This document shows positions 6,968 to 15,743 of a stretch of DNA of 64,000 nucleotides, one piece after another. Each line of letters opens with the position of its first letter. The stretch's first letter is position 1. The position numbers and the translations under genes are program-made. Under the pieces are notes generated by a model. It did not search any database. It worked only from the letters and a program-made list of their open reading frames with translations, and was not told where the DNA came from. The stretch is from Bacteroidaceae bacterium (GTDB lineage: Bacteria > Bacteroidota > Bacteroidia > Bacteroidales > Bacteroidaceae), in NCBI GenBank assembly GCA_017541025.1, contig JAFXZY010000077.1:1-64000 (forward strand), in the 5' to 3' direction.

Positions 6968-8911
6968 ATGAAAAGGCACTTATATACCTTCCTAGCCTTG
7001 ATAATGTTCATTGTTCATTGTTCAATGTTCAATGAAATCAAGGCGCAGCCGAACGTCTATATCAATGAGTCAGGAAGGACACGCATTATCAATAACGTTG
7101 ACAAGATAGAATGCGGAACAGACTCTATGATGGTTTGGAGCGGGAATAACGTTCAATGTGCAACGTTCAATGTGCAAAGTACAGACCTGATGAGTTTCAA
7201 AGAGAAGGACTTTTGGCGTGCCAAAGTGATGCCGGAAAGATATCTGGCTGATTTTGACTACGATATAGCTTTTGAGGAAGCAGATAAGGAACGTGTTACA
7301 GCCGAGTCAGAGATTACAGATGTGAAGAGTAAGTTCTATGATGATTTTCTGGAACACAGCACTTGGAGTAAAACGGTGTATATTATTTATGAAGGTACGG
7401 ATGTAAACGTAACGGGCGATACGGACTCCATCGGCATAAAGAAAGAAGGAGCGCATCTGACAATAGAAACCTCTGCCGCAGAAGTGAAATATGTTATCTC
7501 TGGTAGCAGTAACGATGCATGTTTCAAATTGTACAGCGAGAGGAAGGCTTGCGTAGTGCTTAATGGGGTGGAACTGACTAACCCGCAAGGGTCTGTCATC
7601 AACAGTCAGTTGAAGAAGCGTCTGTTTATCGACCTTGCTCCCAACACCGTGAATATTCTTACCGATGGCACTTCGTACACCAAGGTAAGCGGCGAGGACC
7701 AGCGAGGCTGTATCTTTGCCGAGGGTAAGATATGTATCTCGGGTGAGGGACAATTATTCGTAAACGGCAATAAGAAATGTGGTATTGCCTCGGATGACTA
7801 TATACATCAGCTGGGTGGTTTTGTTCATGTTAATGCACACGCCCAAAAGGGAAAGGCGGTTTATGGAAAGGACAATATTATTATAGGTGGTGGCGTACTG
7901 AGAACATTTGTAGATGGCGATGCAGGGAAGGGGCTTTCTTCCGACTCGTTGCTAACCGTAACAGGCGGTGTGATTAAGGCTATTACTACGGGCAATGCCA
8001 TCTGGGATGACGGTGAGCAGGACTATAGCTCCTGTTGCGCCGTGAAGAGTAACTGGGATATGAATATCTTAGGAGGAGAACTTTGCTGCCTCTCAACCGG
8101 CGACGGTGGTAAAGGCATCAGTGCAGGCAATCTGGAGATAGTCAATAACAAGAATAAATTTAACGGCACACTTACCGTTGCCAATGCAGACATTTATGTA
8201 CGCACTGGTGGAAAACGTGTTCCAGAGGTAAAGCATGAGGATGCTCATGGAGAAAAAGCAGAGGCTGCTGCTTCGCCTAAGGGTATGAAATCTGTAGGCA
8301 AAATGACTATTAACTCAGGCAGTATATATATAAGATGTTCTGGCGGAGCTGCTGCCGAGGGTATAGAATCCAAGAAGACTATCGACATCAATGGTGGAAA
8401 GGTTCGTACCTATTGCGTGGATGATGGCATGAATGCAGAGGGCTGTAACATCAACGGCGGTGATATTCTGATTTGCAGTACAGAAAACGATGGTTTCGAC
8501 GTAAGCTTTCTGTTCCTGAACGATGGTTTGCTATATACCATAGGTGGGGACGTTGCTCAGATGGGAATGGACACTGACGGAAAAACATTTAAGGTGATGG
8601 GTGGCGAGATTGTAGCGCTGGGCGCCCGTAACTGTCAGCCATTTTCGTCGAGTGCTTTGGCCAATGTGTTGTGCTATGTGAAGAAGCATGTGAGCGGCTT
8701 GGCTTTAGCCGATGCCGAGGGCAACATCATTAGGGCAATTCCCACACCAGATAGTTACAATATTATTTGTGTTCTCTTCTCCAACGGCGACATTACTGTG
8801 GGGAACCGTTACAAGATATTGAGTTACGAAAAATCATTCGACGATACTCCTGTAGTAGAGTATGACTTCACGGCAGAAGGGATATCAACTACATTGGGGA
8901 GTTTTAAGTGA
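6968..8911 (+). CDS. Secreted Cthe_2159-type carbohydrate-binding beta-helix protein
   Basis: The 647-residue product has a signal peptide whose hydrophobic core is partly written by a heptamer array (MFIVHCSMFNEIKAQ). From about residue 120 it shows the repeated pattern of the Cthe_2159 family (Pfam PF14262), right-handed beta-helix proteins reported to bind acidic polysaccharides: CVVLNGVELTNPQGSVIN, GCIFAEGKICISGEG, GGVLRTFVDGDAGKGLSSD, then MTINSGSIYIRCSGG. No catalytic signature is visible, so a glycan-binding role is likely. A second array (7148-7175) lies in the linker near residues 61-69. Its homologous region is repeated at the C-terminus of the next protein, pointing to a shared substrate. 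The ATG at 6968 is preferred over a TTG 12 bases earlier. Confidence 0.82.
   Translation: MKRHLYTFLALIMFIVHCSMFNEIKAQPNVYINESGRTRIINNVDKIECGTDSMMVWSGNNVQCATFNVQSTDLMSFKEKDFWRAKVMPERYLADFDYDIAFEEADKERVTAESEITDVKSKFYDDFLEHSTWSKTVYIIYEGTDVNVTGDTDSIGIKKEGAHLTIETSAAEVKYVISGSSNDACFKLYSERKACVVLNGVELTNPQGSVINSQLKKRLFIDLAPNTVNILTDGTSYTKVSGEDQRGCIFAEGKICISGEGQLFVNGNKKCGIASDDYIHQLGGFVHVNAHAQKGKAVYGKDNIIIGGGVLRTFVDGDAGKGLSSDSLLTVTGGVIKAITTGNAIWDDGEQDYSSCCAVKSNWDMNILGGELCCLSTGDGGKGISAGNLEIVNNKNKFNGTLTVANADIYVRTGGKRVPEVKHEDAHGEKAEAAASPKGMKSVGKMTINSGSIYIRCSGGAAAEGIESKKTIDINGGKVRTYCVDDGMNAEGCNINGGDILICSTENDGFDVSFLFLNDGLLYTIGGDVAQMGMDTDGKTFKVMGGEIVALGARNCQPFSSSALANVLCYVKKHVSGLALADAEGNIIRAIPTPDSYNIICVLFSNGDITVGNRYKILSYEKSFDDTPVVEYDFTAEGISTTLGSFK
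7003..7037 (+). repeat. Heptamer array inside a signal peptide, unit AATGTTC
   Basis: AATGTTC, ATTGTTC, ATTGTTC, AATGTTC and AATGAAA encode MFIVHCSMFNE, the end of the signal peptide core. Confidence 0.9.
7148..7175 (+). repeat. Heptamer array, alternating AACGTTC and AATGTGC
   Basis: Two AACGTTC-AATGTGC pairs in frame encode the linker NVQCATFNVQ of the beta-helix protein. Confidence 0.85.
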
Positions 8912-8950
8912 AGAGTGAAGAATGAAGCGTGAAGAATGAAAAGTGAAAAT
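8909..8950 (+). repeat. Heptamer array filling a stop-to-start gap, unit TGAAGAA
   Basis: Six units (TGAAGAG, TGAAGAA, TGAAGCG, TGAAGAA, TGAAAAG, TGAAAAT) begin with the stop codon of the upstream gene and end one base before the ATG at 8951. The array also offers an in-frame ATG at 8936 and an A/G-rich leader. Confidence 0.92.
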
Positions 8951-11900
8951 ATGAAAAGACTTATATATTTCCTCTTAGTCCTGATAGTGTTCAATGTTCA
9001 ATGTTCAATGTTCAATGAACTCAAGGCACAACGCAGTTGCGGACTTTGGTTGAATGAAGTACCCTTAGTAGCTGACACAGCTGCCAATAGTATTTTTGCT
9101 ACCATTGAGCCTCGTTTTGATTGTTCCCTAAAGGGTACATTGCGCTGGGATGAGAGTCTGTATAGCAGCGTCAGCCTTAACGATACCCCATTGGAAAATG
9201 GCAAGCGTGGCAATCTGGAACTTGCTGACTGGACAGCTAACGCTACTAATACACTGGCCATTACAGATGGCGAGAGCAAACAATGGAAACTCGTAGTAAG
9301 TACCTTGCCTTTTGTGGTGTTAGACTGTCCGCTGGATGAGATGTCGGCCAACTACTCCATAACAAAAGGTGACGAAAACCACACTAAGAAGTACGCTGGT
9401 TATATGAGTGTCATAGATGCCCGATGCAGAACAAAGCAGAAAGATCTGGATATGGTGGGGATGGCTTGTTTCAATTCGGAAATACGAACACGACTCAGAG
9501 GTGCCACATCGGGTAGTAAGGCCAAGAAGAGCTTTAACCTGGAACTGGTGAAAGATGGCGAGAGTCAGGATATTCATCTATTGGGCTACAGAAAAGATGA
9601 TGATTGGATCTTAGCTGCAGAATACACCGATTATAGCCGTATGCGTAACCGCGTGATGATGGATCTGTGGACTAGCGTGGATGATCTGCCATACGACAAG
9701 GATAATAAATATCAGGGTAACGGAACGCAGGGCGAGTTTGTGGAGGTCTTCGTAAATGGAGCGTATTATGGCCTGATGTGCTTCACGGACAAGATAGACC
9801 GCAAGAAGCTGAACCTGAAAAAAACAAAAGAAGCTACAGAGACAGAACCTGAGGTGAAGAGGGGACTGTTGTGGAAAGCCAACTGGGAAAGCAGCGAGAC
9901 ATATCTTTCGAAATATACAGAACGACCGACCAACGACTCTTTCCTATGGCCTTATATAGAATCGAAGAAGGCCTTCGCCTGGGAGCAGAAGTATCCTGAT
10001 GACGATATCAGACAGGCATTCTTTGATCCTATTTGCGATATTATCGACTTCCTGAATGTAGGCCAGAAAGAATTCAGTGCCAGTTACACAAGCAAGATGT
10101 ATGACCAGAATGTCATTGACTTCATTCTTTTTATTCAAGCTTTCCAGCTCCTGGACAACCAGAAGAAGAACTACTATCTGAGTGTGAGGAATTGGGATAA
10201 GGAGGCAAAATTCCTGTTTACCCTTTGGGACTTGGATGGTTCTATTGGTCGATATGCCGGAGGTGACGAAACGGGTGATGACCCTAAGCAGATGGCTTGG
10301 GGCGAGAAACTGGGATACCATAATCTGATACACCGGTTTAAGTCGAAAACGCTGCGACCAGATGACTTTGCCACGAAGATGAACAATCGTTGGCAATACC
10401 TCTCAACCCACCAGCTGTCGTTGGATAACATCAGGGCTATCATGGAGAAGTATGCCAATCTGTTTAGCACATCAGGTGCGTGGGAACGTGAGAAAGCCCG
10501 TTGGCTGTCGACTTACAAGAATAGCAAGAAAATTGCTAATACACCTCAGGAGGAAGTTGAGTACATGATGACCTTCCTGAAGAATAACTATGATGTCTTT
10601 AACAAGGAAATGGCTTCGGCATCCTGGACTCATGACGAGTATAATGAAGCTCAGTATGAGAAGGATATTACCCCAGATGCCCTTTATGTGATAGGAAACG
10701 ACGTGATATCTACTCACGAGGATAATACCGTCACCTTGCCTGGTAATGTTTTGCAGGAAATAGCCGACGACATTATCAATATCAACTATAATGACAGCGT
10801 GATGACTATAGTTCGCGAGGATGAGGAACGACAGTATCACATTGCTGATATAAAAGAGGTTAAGACAAAGCATAAGGATATTTATACTACCCCTGCCTTT
10901 ATTCCAGACAGTCTGAAGCACTACTTTGATTTTGACACCCGCTATGTACCCGTGAATGTTCAATGTCCATCATTCAATGTTCATCGTTCACTGTTCAATG
11001 TTAATCGTACCATCCAGGTAACTTTCGATGGGCAGGAAGTTTATGTAAACGGAAACTTGGAAGGTATTGCGGCAACGGTTGACAGTACCGCTGTTTGCTT
11101 TACAACAGAACTGGAGGGTGTGGAGATTCTTGTGAGTGGTCGTTCCGAGAAAGGCCATATCAACATAGACAGTAAGAATCCCTGTAAGATAGCTGCTACT
11201 GAGGGAGGTGCCATGCTTTGCAGTATTACGGCCAATTGCGACTTAATCATCAATACGCCATACGCGCTGAATTTTTATAATGATGAGTTTGATGGGAAGT
11301 GCATCTGTACATCCGGAGATGTGACCATAGAGGACGGTGCCCTATACTTCATGATGACAGGAAGCGGAACGCTTACCGATGCAAGCTTCGTTACCGATCC
11401 GGAATTGGGCGCACGTGCAGTAATGGCTCAGAACATCACGATTAATGGAGGAAAGGTGTTCATAAAGACCATTGGTCATCATGGTGCTGTTGGTCTGGCA
11501 GGTGTGAAGAAGATAATTATCAATGACGGAAATATTTATATCGCAACTTACGATGACCCTATCAAGACTGGCTCTTCGGTAACTGTAAACGGAGGTTTCA
11601 CTTTTATAACGAGCCTTACCAACGATGGTTTGGACTCGAAGGGCGACCTGCATGTTTATGGCGGCACCATAAGTTCTTGCAGCCCGGAAGGAGCTGAGGC
11701 GGCTTATGATGTAAACCACTTCTATTGCGATGGGGGAACGGTTATTGGCGTAGGCTATAAGAGCGAACGACCGATGGAAAGCAAGTCGAAGCAGGCTTCG
11801 TTCCGTCTTAACAAGAGCAAGGACGTGAAGAGGTATGTGAAGATTGCTGATGCCGATGGTAATGAGTTGGCAGTAATAGAGACACCAGCCTATCCTACGT

Positions 11901-12010
11901 TGACGGTGGTCTATTCTTCTCCTCTTCTTCAGAAGGGCAGTACATACACGCTCCTTACTGGCGATACGCTGGATAGCTTGCAGGAACTAACAACTATCGT
12001 GGCGGAATAG
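8951..12010 (+). CDS. Secreted CotH kinase domain fused to a Cthe_2159-type beta-helix
   Basis: This 1019-residue protein has a signal peptide built partly from an AATGTTC array (VFNVQCSMFNELKAQ). The CotH domain spans about residues 110-520: RLRGATSGSKAKKSF, DDWILAAEYTDYSRMRN, VFVNGAYYGLMCFTDKI and the acidic TLWDLDGSIGRY. A long array-encoded linker (10955-11010) separates it from a C-terminal beta-helix like that of the preceding protein (CICTSGDVTIEDGALYFMMTGSGTLTD, ITINGGKVFIKTIGHHGAVGLAG). The fusion ties a predicted kinase to a glycan-binding scaffold. The ATG at 8951 is preferred over 8936, which lies inside an array. Its 3' end overlaps the convergent spoIID-like gene by 24 bases. 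Substrate and activity are not known. Confidence 0.85.
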   Translation: MKRLIYFLLVLIVFNVQCSMFNELKAQRSCGLWLNEVPLVADTAANSIFATIEPRFDCSLKGTLRWDESLYSSVSLNDTPLENGKRGNLELADWTANATNTLAITDGESKQWKLVVSTLPFVVLDCPLDEMSANYSITKGDENHTKKYAGYMSVIDARCRTKQKDLDMVGMACFNSEIRTRLRGATSGSKAKKSFNLELVKDGESQDIHLLGYRKDDDWILAAEYTDYSRMRNRVMMDLWTSVDDLPYDKDNKYQGNGTQGEFVEVFVNGAYYGLMCFTDKIDRKKLNLKKTKEATETEPEVKRGLLWKANWESSETYLSKYTERPTNDSFLWPYIESKKAFAWEQKYPDDDIRQAFFDPICDIIDFLNVGQKEFSASYTSKMYDQNVIDFILFIQAFQLLDNQKKNYYLSVRNWDKEAKFLFTLWDLDGSIGRYAGGDETGDDPKQMAWGEKLGYHNLIHRFKSKTLRPDDFATKMNNRWQYLSTHQLSLDNIRAIMEKYANLFSTSGAWEREKARWLSTYKNSKKIANTPQEEVEYMMTFLKNNYDVFNKEMASASWTHDEYNEAQYEKDITPDALYVIGNDVISTHEDNTVTLPGNVLQEIADDIININYNDSVMTIVREDEERQYHIADIKEVKTKHKDIYTTPAFIPDSLKHYFDFDTRYVPVNVQCPSFNVHRSLFNVNRTIQVTFDGQEVYVNGNLEGIAATVDSTAVCFTTELEGVEILVSGRSEKGHINIDSKNPCKIAATEGGAMLCSITANCDLIINTPYALNFYNDEFDGKCICTSGDVTIEDGALYFMMTGSGTLTDASFVTDPELGARAVMAQNITINGGKVFIKTIGHHGAVGLAGVKKIIINDGNIYIATYDDPIKTGSSVTVNGGFTFITSLTNDGLDSKGDLHVYGGTISSCSPEGAEAAYDVNHFYCDGGTVIGVGYKSERPMESKSKQASFRLNKSKDVKRYVKIADADGNELAVIETPAYPTLTVVYSSPLLQKGSTYTLLTGDTLDSLQELTTIVAE
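8986..9020 (+). repeat. Heptamer array inside a signal peptide, unit AATGTTC
   Basis: AGTGTTC, three AATGTTC and AATGAAC encode VFNVQCSMFNEL at the end of the signal peptide, nearly the same peptide as in the previous gene. Confidence 0.92.
10955..11010 (+). repeat. Eight-unit heptamer array in an interdomain linker
   Basis: Units AATGTTC, AATGTCC, ATCATTC, AATGTTC, ATCGTTC, ACTGTTC, AATGTTA and ATCGTAC are read in frame between the CotH and beta-helix domains. Confidence 0.88.
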
Positions 12011-13210
12011 CGAGGCTCCGGGATAATAGTGCTGAAGGATTTCTTGGTACGAATAACCCTGATGCCCCATAACGGCAGCTCCTATCTGACACATACCTAC
12101 TCCGTGTCCCCAACCCTTTCCGTTTAGGATGATGGTTTGGGGCACATTATTCTGTATATCTTCCAAACTGACGGTGAAGGCGCTGCTGAGCAAATGTGAG
12201 GTGCTGAGCGTCTTACGAATCAGCAATTCCTTACCTATTATATAGGTGCGTTCCGTTCCCACGATGCGCAAGCGGCTGATGTGTCCGGCAGGACCTGCCT
12301 CTAAAGGTTCCAAATTCAGAATATCACCGAACTTCATACCTAAGTTGCGTTCTATGAGACTGCGGAGACCTTCTTGCGCAAAACGGACTTGCCAACGGTA
12401 GAAGTTCTGTGTTTCCAGGTCGTAGTCGTTCAGTACTTGCGAGAGTACCTCGCGGTCGGAGGTGTTGCAGAAGGGGTCGGTAATGCTGCTGAGATATGAT
12501 TTGCGAATGTTTTGCCAACAGTACTGGAACTCGTTGGTATGACCGCCACAGCATTTGCCAAAGCGGGCATCGCAAATCTCACCGTCAGCCATCAGCACTT
12601 GTCCGCATGTCTCGTTGACAGCCTGACGGACATTGGGATTGGTGGCCACAGTAATGCCCTGGTAGCGCTGACAATGGTCGTCGGCACAGACATCAAAGAG
12701 GTCGTGGTCCTCGCGATCCCACCAACGGATAAGTTCCTCGTCGGTTTGCAGGCATGAGGGTGCTTTGTCCTTCTTCTGTTTGAGTTGCGCTAATAGCCAA
12801 CTGCGACTGATTACTGCTGAAGCTTTCAGGAACTCCAGCGAGCAGGTGTTTTTCATCTCGCTGCTGATAACGCTGATTAGGTAATCTTCGAGAGGCAGCT
12901 CGTTGATGACCACAATCTGTCCCTCATTCCAGATAAGACGCAGCGCACCAGTAAAGACCTGTACCTGTTGTCGTTCCCAATGGAACTGCTTCCCTATGGT
13001 AACATTGTAAAGGCGAAAAGCCCCCTCCCCGCTCCCCCTTTTGGGGAGTGCTGTTATTTCATTGGATAGTTGCCCTTGCCACAGAATGCCATTCTCTTGG
13101 GCAACGGCAATCTGTTCGCCTTCTGCAGATGTACCATTAATATAATAAGGTGTATCCAGGCAGAACCGCACTTCTGATGCAGAAAGAATTCCTACGGTAA
13201 TTGTTGTCAT
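11987..13210 (-). CDS. SpoIID/LytB domain protein
   Basis: The 407-residue protein carries the SpoIID/LytB domain known from peptidoglycan lytic transglycosylases of spore formers and amidase enhancers. Diagnostic text is LPLEDYLISVISSEM, LKASAVISRSWLLAQL, CGGHTNEFQYCW and the C-terminal GKGWGHGVGMCQIGAAVMG. In Bacteroidetes the role is not settled; cell-wall remodelling is inferred. There is no clear signal peptide at the chosen ATG. A GC-rich palindrome (13020-13052) is inserted in frame and encodes LPKRGSGEGAF near residues 54-64. It lies 32 bases downstream of the glycosyltransferase-DUF4922 gene, and the same pairing is familiar in Bacteroides-type genomes. The 3' end overlaps the convergent CotH gene. 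Confidence 0.85.
   Translation of the reverse strand: MTTITVGILSASEVRFCLDTPYYINGTSAEGEQIAVAQENGILWQGQLSNEITALPKRGSGEGAFRLYNVTIGKQFHWERQQVQVFTGALRLIWNEGQIVVINELPLEDYLISVISSEMKNTCSLEFLKASAVISRSWLLAQLKQKKDKAPSCLQTDEELIRWWDREDHDLFDVCADDHCQRYQGITVATNPNVRQAVNETCGQVLMADGEICDARFGKCCGGHTNEFQYCWQNIRKSYLSSITDPFCNTSDREVLSQVLNDYDLETQNFYRWQVRFAQEGLRSLIERNLGMKFGDILNLEPLEAGPAGHISRLRIVGTERTYIIGKELLIRKTLSTSHLLSSAFTVSLEDIQNNVPQTIILNGKGWGHGVGMCQIGAAVMGHQGYSYQEILQHYYPGASLFRHDSC
13020..13052. repeat. GC-rich palindromic element in the spoIID-like gene
   Basis: CCCCCTCCCC, then a CTCCCC/GGGGAG hairpin and a closing TGC, read in frame. It closely matches the elements at 15362-15392 and 62638-62670. Confidence 0.82.
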
Positions 13211-13232
13211 GAGTAAAAAAGTTAGACTTTAG

Positions 13233-13269
13233 CACCCCTCTCTCACGGGAGAGGGGTTAGGGGTGAGGC
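13233..13269. repeat. GC-rich palindromic element supplying a stop codon
   Basis: CCCCTCTC and GAGAGGGG form a hairpin followed by TTAGGGGTGAGG. The glycosyltransferase gene ends inside it, with the last residues SPLTPLP and the stop at 13243 coming from the element. Confidence 0.8.
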
Positions 13270-15672
13270 TGACACTTCTCGCAGTATATCTGATGCCATT
13301 TCGTAGGTAATCTTTCGGAAATCCTCCTCTCGGGGCGTGATGAGAAGGCCGCACATATCCAGCGCGCCCGGGCTGATGAGCAGTTGTTCTTCGCCTTGGG
13401 CAGTATAGCAGGCGGGACGGTGCTTGGCACGTGGGAAGACGAGGGTTACAACTTTGTCGGCTTGTTTCCAACAGACGATGTTCATACGAGGTTCCGTCTC
13501 ACCTTCATGCAGGGGTAGGGAGTTATAGATGCGCTCAAAGCGTTCTTCGGCTTCTGTCGCATCTGCTGTGCGAATTACCAGAACAGGGCAGGGATAGTCC
13601 GTCAGTATGGAGATACCCTCTGCAAAAGGTTTTAGCTTTGGCTCGTAGATACTACTCCAATCTCGCTCTAAGGGAGCAATACCACGACTGCCAGCTTGCA
13701 GATGCATGTGGTCGGGACAAGAGGCTCCACAGATGGGCCCATTGTAGAAAACCATATAGTCGGGCATCTGCTGCGCGATCTTAAATAAATCCTGGAAATG
13801 TCCCTTAATGGTCTGTGGCGTATGCTCGCGGGCAGGAATGGTGAAGTGCTTGGGCAGGATGGGGAAGGGGTTCACCAGCAGTTGGTATCGCTGCATGACG
13901 GGCAGAGCGTGCTGCTCGGCGGGTCGGTTGCTATCACAAAGAAAGCAAGGTCTTTTCTGCAACGCCTGTTTGCTGACATCGGCTCCTGTGCTGACCATAC
14001 GGGCAGGATTCCATTGGGCAGCCCCACTCCAGCCCTCCCACCGAGGAGGGAGGCTATCTTTGCATAATGTTCTCCCCTCCTCCTCGGGGGAGGGGTTGAT
14101 GGAGGGGGCTAATGCCTTTGTCTGAACTTCGCTTAGGGCTTCGTAGCGGTTGGCGGCTTCAGGCCAGTTTTTTTTTTCGCTCTGGAAGAATTCTTCTACT
14201 TCTTCCGGCTGTGGAACTTGATTCTTGCTTTTGTTCAGTTGCTGTCGTGCCAGAATCTCCAAGGTACGCAGGTGATCCTTATAGGTATTGTTCTTGTTGA
14301 TTTTGTCCTGACTCAATGCGGCATCGCTGTTGCCTTCCCAGCGGCGACACAGGTAGACCTCGTGGTACAGGCGTCCTATATGGTAACGCCTACTTATCAT
14401 CAGTCCAAGGGCATAGTCTTCGCCATAACTGGTGTTGGGAATCTGCAATTTCCTGAGCACAGGCGTATAGAATGCACGCGGGGCACCTAAGCCATTGATA
14501 CGCAAGGCATTGTTTCGTCCGTTATCGGGTGTCCATTCCTTATGGTCGATGAGGCCGGGCGGTAAGGTGTTCAGTTGGAAGTCGCACATGCGATAGGAAC
14601 CGATAACCATGGCTGCCTGTTGTTCGCGGAAGGCATCCACCATCTGCTGCAACGTCTGGGGCGAACTATAGAGGTCGTCGCTATCCAACTGAACGACAAA
14701 CCGTCCTACCTGTGGATGATGAACGGCCGTGTTCCAGCAACCTCCGATACCCAAGTCGTTGCGTTCAGGGATGATGTGGATGAGCCTCCCACCAAACCTC
14801 CCCGAGGGGAGGCCTTCTGTTTCACCCTGGGCTATTTTGTTTATCTTTTCGGTTGTGCCATCGGTGGAGTGGTTATCGATGACGATGACATTAAAAGGAA
14901 ACGATGTCTCTTGCGTGAGGGCTGAACGTATGGCATCTTCTATGGTGCGTTCGCGGTTGCGCACGGGGATGATGACAGAAGCCTCGACGGCAAACTCGCC
15001 TTCCGAGAAATCAATATTCTGAAATGCTTCGGGTGCCAGATAAGCTCCAATGGCTTTCAGATGGGCGGTACAAGCCTGCTCCATCTCTATCTGACGTTCG
15101 CGGTTGCGGGGATCCACATAGTCAAACTGCTTCTGTCCGCTCAGTCGGGTGTCTTGCTCCACCTCGGTGTATAGGAACTCATCGACGTGAACCGGCAGCA
15201 TAGTCCGACTGACAAACAGGCGGAAGTCGTACAAGGCGGCAAAACGGTAGGTTATATCCTTTGCCTGTGCCACATATTCCTTTAGGGCTGAAGTGCGTAT
15301 CAGTAGCAGGGAACCCAACTGGAAGTCATCACGTACCGAACCCAACTGACAGTCAATTAAAGCCCCCTCCCTGCTCCCCCCTTGGGGGAGTGTTATGTGG
15401 TGATCAGCATACAGCATCAGGGCGTTGCTGTCCTCGGCAATGGTCAGCATACGTGTCAGGGCGAAGTAGCCCAGTTGTAGCTTGTCGTACTTTGTGTATA
15501 ATAGCAGGTAGGGCGCAGAGGTCTTCTCCGCTATCCAACGCAGGGTTTCTATGTTGCCAGGACCTTCTTCGCGCAGGAAGTAAACGTCCTTTACTTGCTC
15601 ATCGGCTTTTAACTGTTGCAGGGTGGCGGCAACCTGCTCGTCGCTCTGCCAAGGAATAAAACAATCAATCAT
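13243..15672 (-). CDS. Glycosyltransferase family 2 protein fused to a DUF4922 (GalT/HIT-like) domain
   Basis: The 809-residue product has three parts. Residues about 1-225 are a degenerate glycosyltransferase-like domain. Residues about 230-500 are a GT2 domain ([34 protein letters not shown] as the DxD metal site). Residues about 590-800 match DUF4922, with FLCDSNRP and the nucleotidyltransferase-like [12 protein letters not shown]2 enzymes transfer sugars from nucleotide donors; the tail may use nucleotide sugars or dinucleotides. Start: the ATG at 15672 sits just after a strong promoter, whereas an upstream frame to 15732 covers that promoter. GC-rich palindromes are inserted in frame at 14019-14110 (two elements), 14783-14813 and 15362-15392, and a fourth site at 13233-13269 ends the gene. 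The spoIID-like gene follows. Confidence 0.82.
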   Translation of the reverse strand: MIDCFIPWQSDEQVAATLQQLKADEQVKDVYFLREEGPGNIETLRWIAEKTSAPYLLLYTKYDKLQLGYFALTRMLTIAEDSNALMLYADHHITLPQGGSREGALIDCQLGSVRDDFQLGSLLLIRTSALKEYVAQAKDITYRFAALYDFRLFVSRTMLPVHVDEFLYTEVEQDTRLSGQKQFDYVDPRNRERQIEMEQACTAHLKAIGAYLAPEAFQNIDFSEGEFAVEASVIIPVRNRERTIEDAIRSALTQETSFPFNVIVIDNHSTDGTTEKINKIAQGETEGLPSGRFGGRLIHIIPERNDLGIGGCWNTAVHHPQVGRFVVQLDSDDLYSSPQTLQQMVDAFREQQAAMVIGSYRMCDFQLNTLPPGLIDHKEWTPDNGRNNALRINGLGAPRAFYTPVLRKLQIPNTSYGEDYALGLMISRRYHIGRLYHEVYLCRRWEGNSDAALSQDKINKNNTYKDHLRTLEILARQQLNKSKNQVPQPEEVEEFFQSEKKNWPEAANRYEALSEVQTKALAPSINPSPEEEGRTLCKDSLPPRWEGWSGAAQWNPARMVSTGADVSKQALQKRPCFLCDSNRPAEQHALPVMQRYQLLVNPFPILPKHFTIPAREHTPQTIKGHFQDLFKIAQQMPDYMVFYNGPICGASCPDHMHLQAGSRGIAPLERDWSSIYEPKLKPFAEGISILTDYPCPVLVIRTADATEAEERFERIYNSLPLHEGETEPRMNIVCWKQADKVVTLVFPRAKHRPACYTAQGEEQLLISPGALDMCGLLITPREEDFRKITYEMASDILREVSASPLTPLP
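14019..14110. repeat. Two GC-rich palindromic elements back to back inside the glycosyltransferase gene
   Basis: CCTCCCACCGAGGAGGGAGG and, after 20 bases, a CCCCTCC/GGGGAGGGG hairpin are translated as INPSPEEEG and [12 protein letters not shown] in the linker before the DUF4922 domain. Confidence 0.85.
14783..14813. repeat. GC-rich palindromic element inside the GT2 domain
   Basis: CCTCCCC-GA-GGGGAGG, in frame, encoding [12 protein letters not shown] in a loop after the [10 protein letters not shown] motif. Confidence 0.82.
15362..15392. repeat. GC-rich palindromic element near the N-terminal domain
   Basis: CTCCCCC and GGGGGAG arms around CTT; translated in frame as [11 protein letters not shown]. 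Confidence 0.82.
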
Positions 15673-15678
15673 AATGCG

Positions 15679-15709
15679 CAAAATTAGAGATTTTTTTTTG
15701 CTCTGCAAA
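15679..15709 (-). promoter_or_regulatory. Strong Bacteroidetes promoter for the glycosyltransferase gene
   Basis: On the minus strand TTTG (15706-15709), a 19-base spacer and TAATTTTG (15679-15686) match the consensus exactly. Only six bases separate the box from the ATG at 15672, so the transcript would be leaderless or nearly so. Confidence 0.8.
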
Positions 15710-15731
15710 ATAAAAAGAAAAATAATAAGCA

Positions 15732-15739
15732 TATCTTTG
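15732..15739 (+). promoter_or_regulatory. -7 box TATCTTTG next to the ATP-grasp gene start
   Basis: TATCTTTG ends four bases before the ATG at 15744. No good -33 element is seen, but the geometry mirrors the divergent promoter and suggests a leaderless message. Confidence 0.5.
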
Positions 15740-15743
15740 CATT

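Noticed and set aside
15673..15732. A 20-residue longer N-terminus of the glycosyltransferase protein
   Set aside because: It would be encoded by the promoter itself (-33 and -7 boxes) and by an A/T tract.
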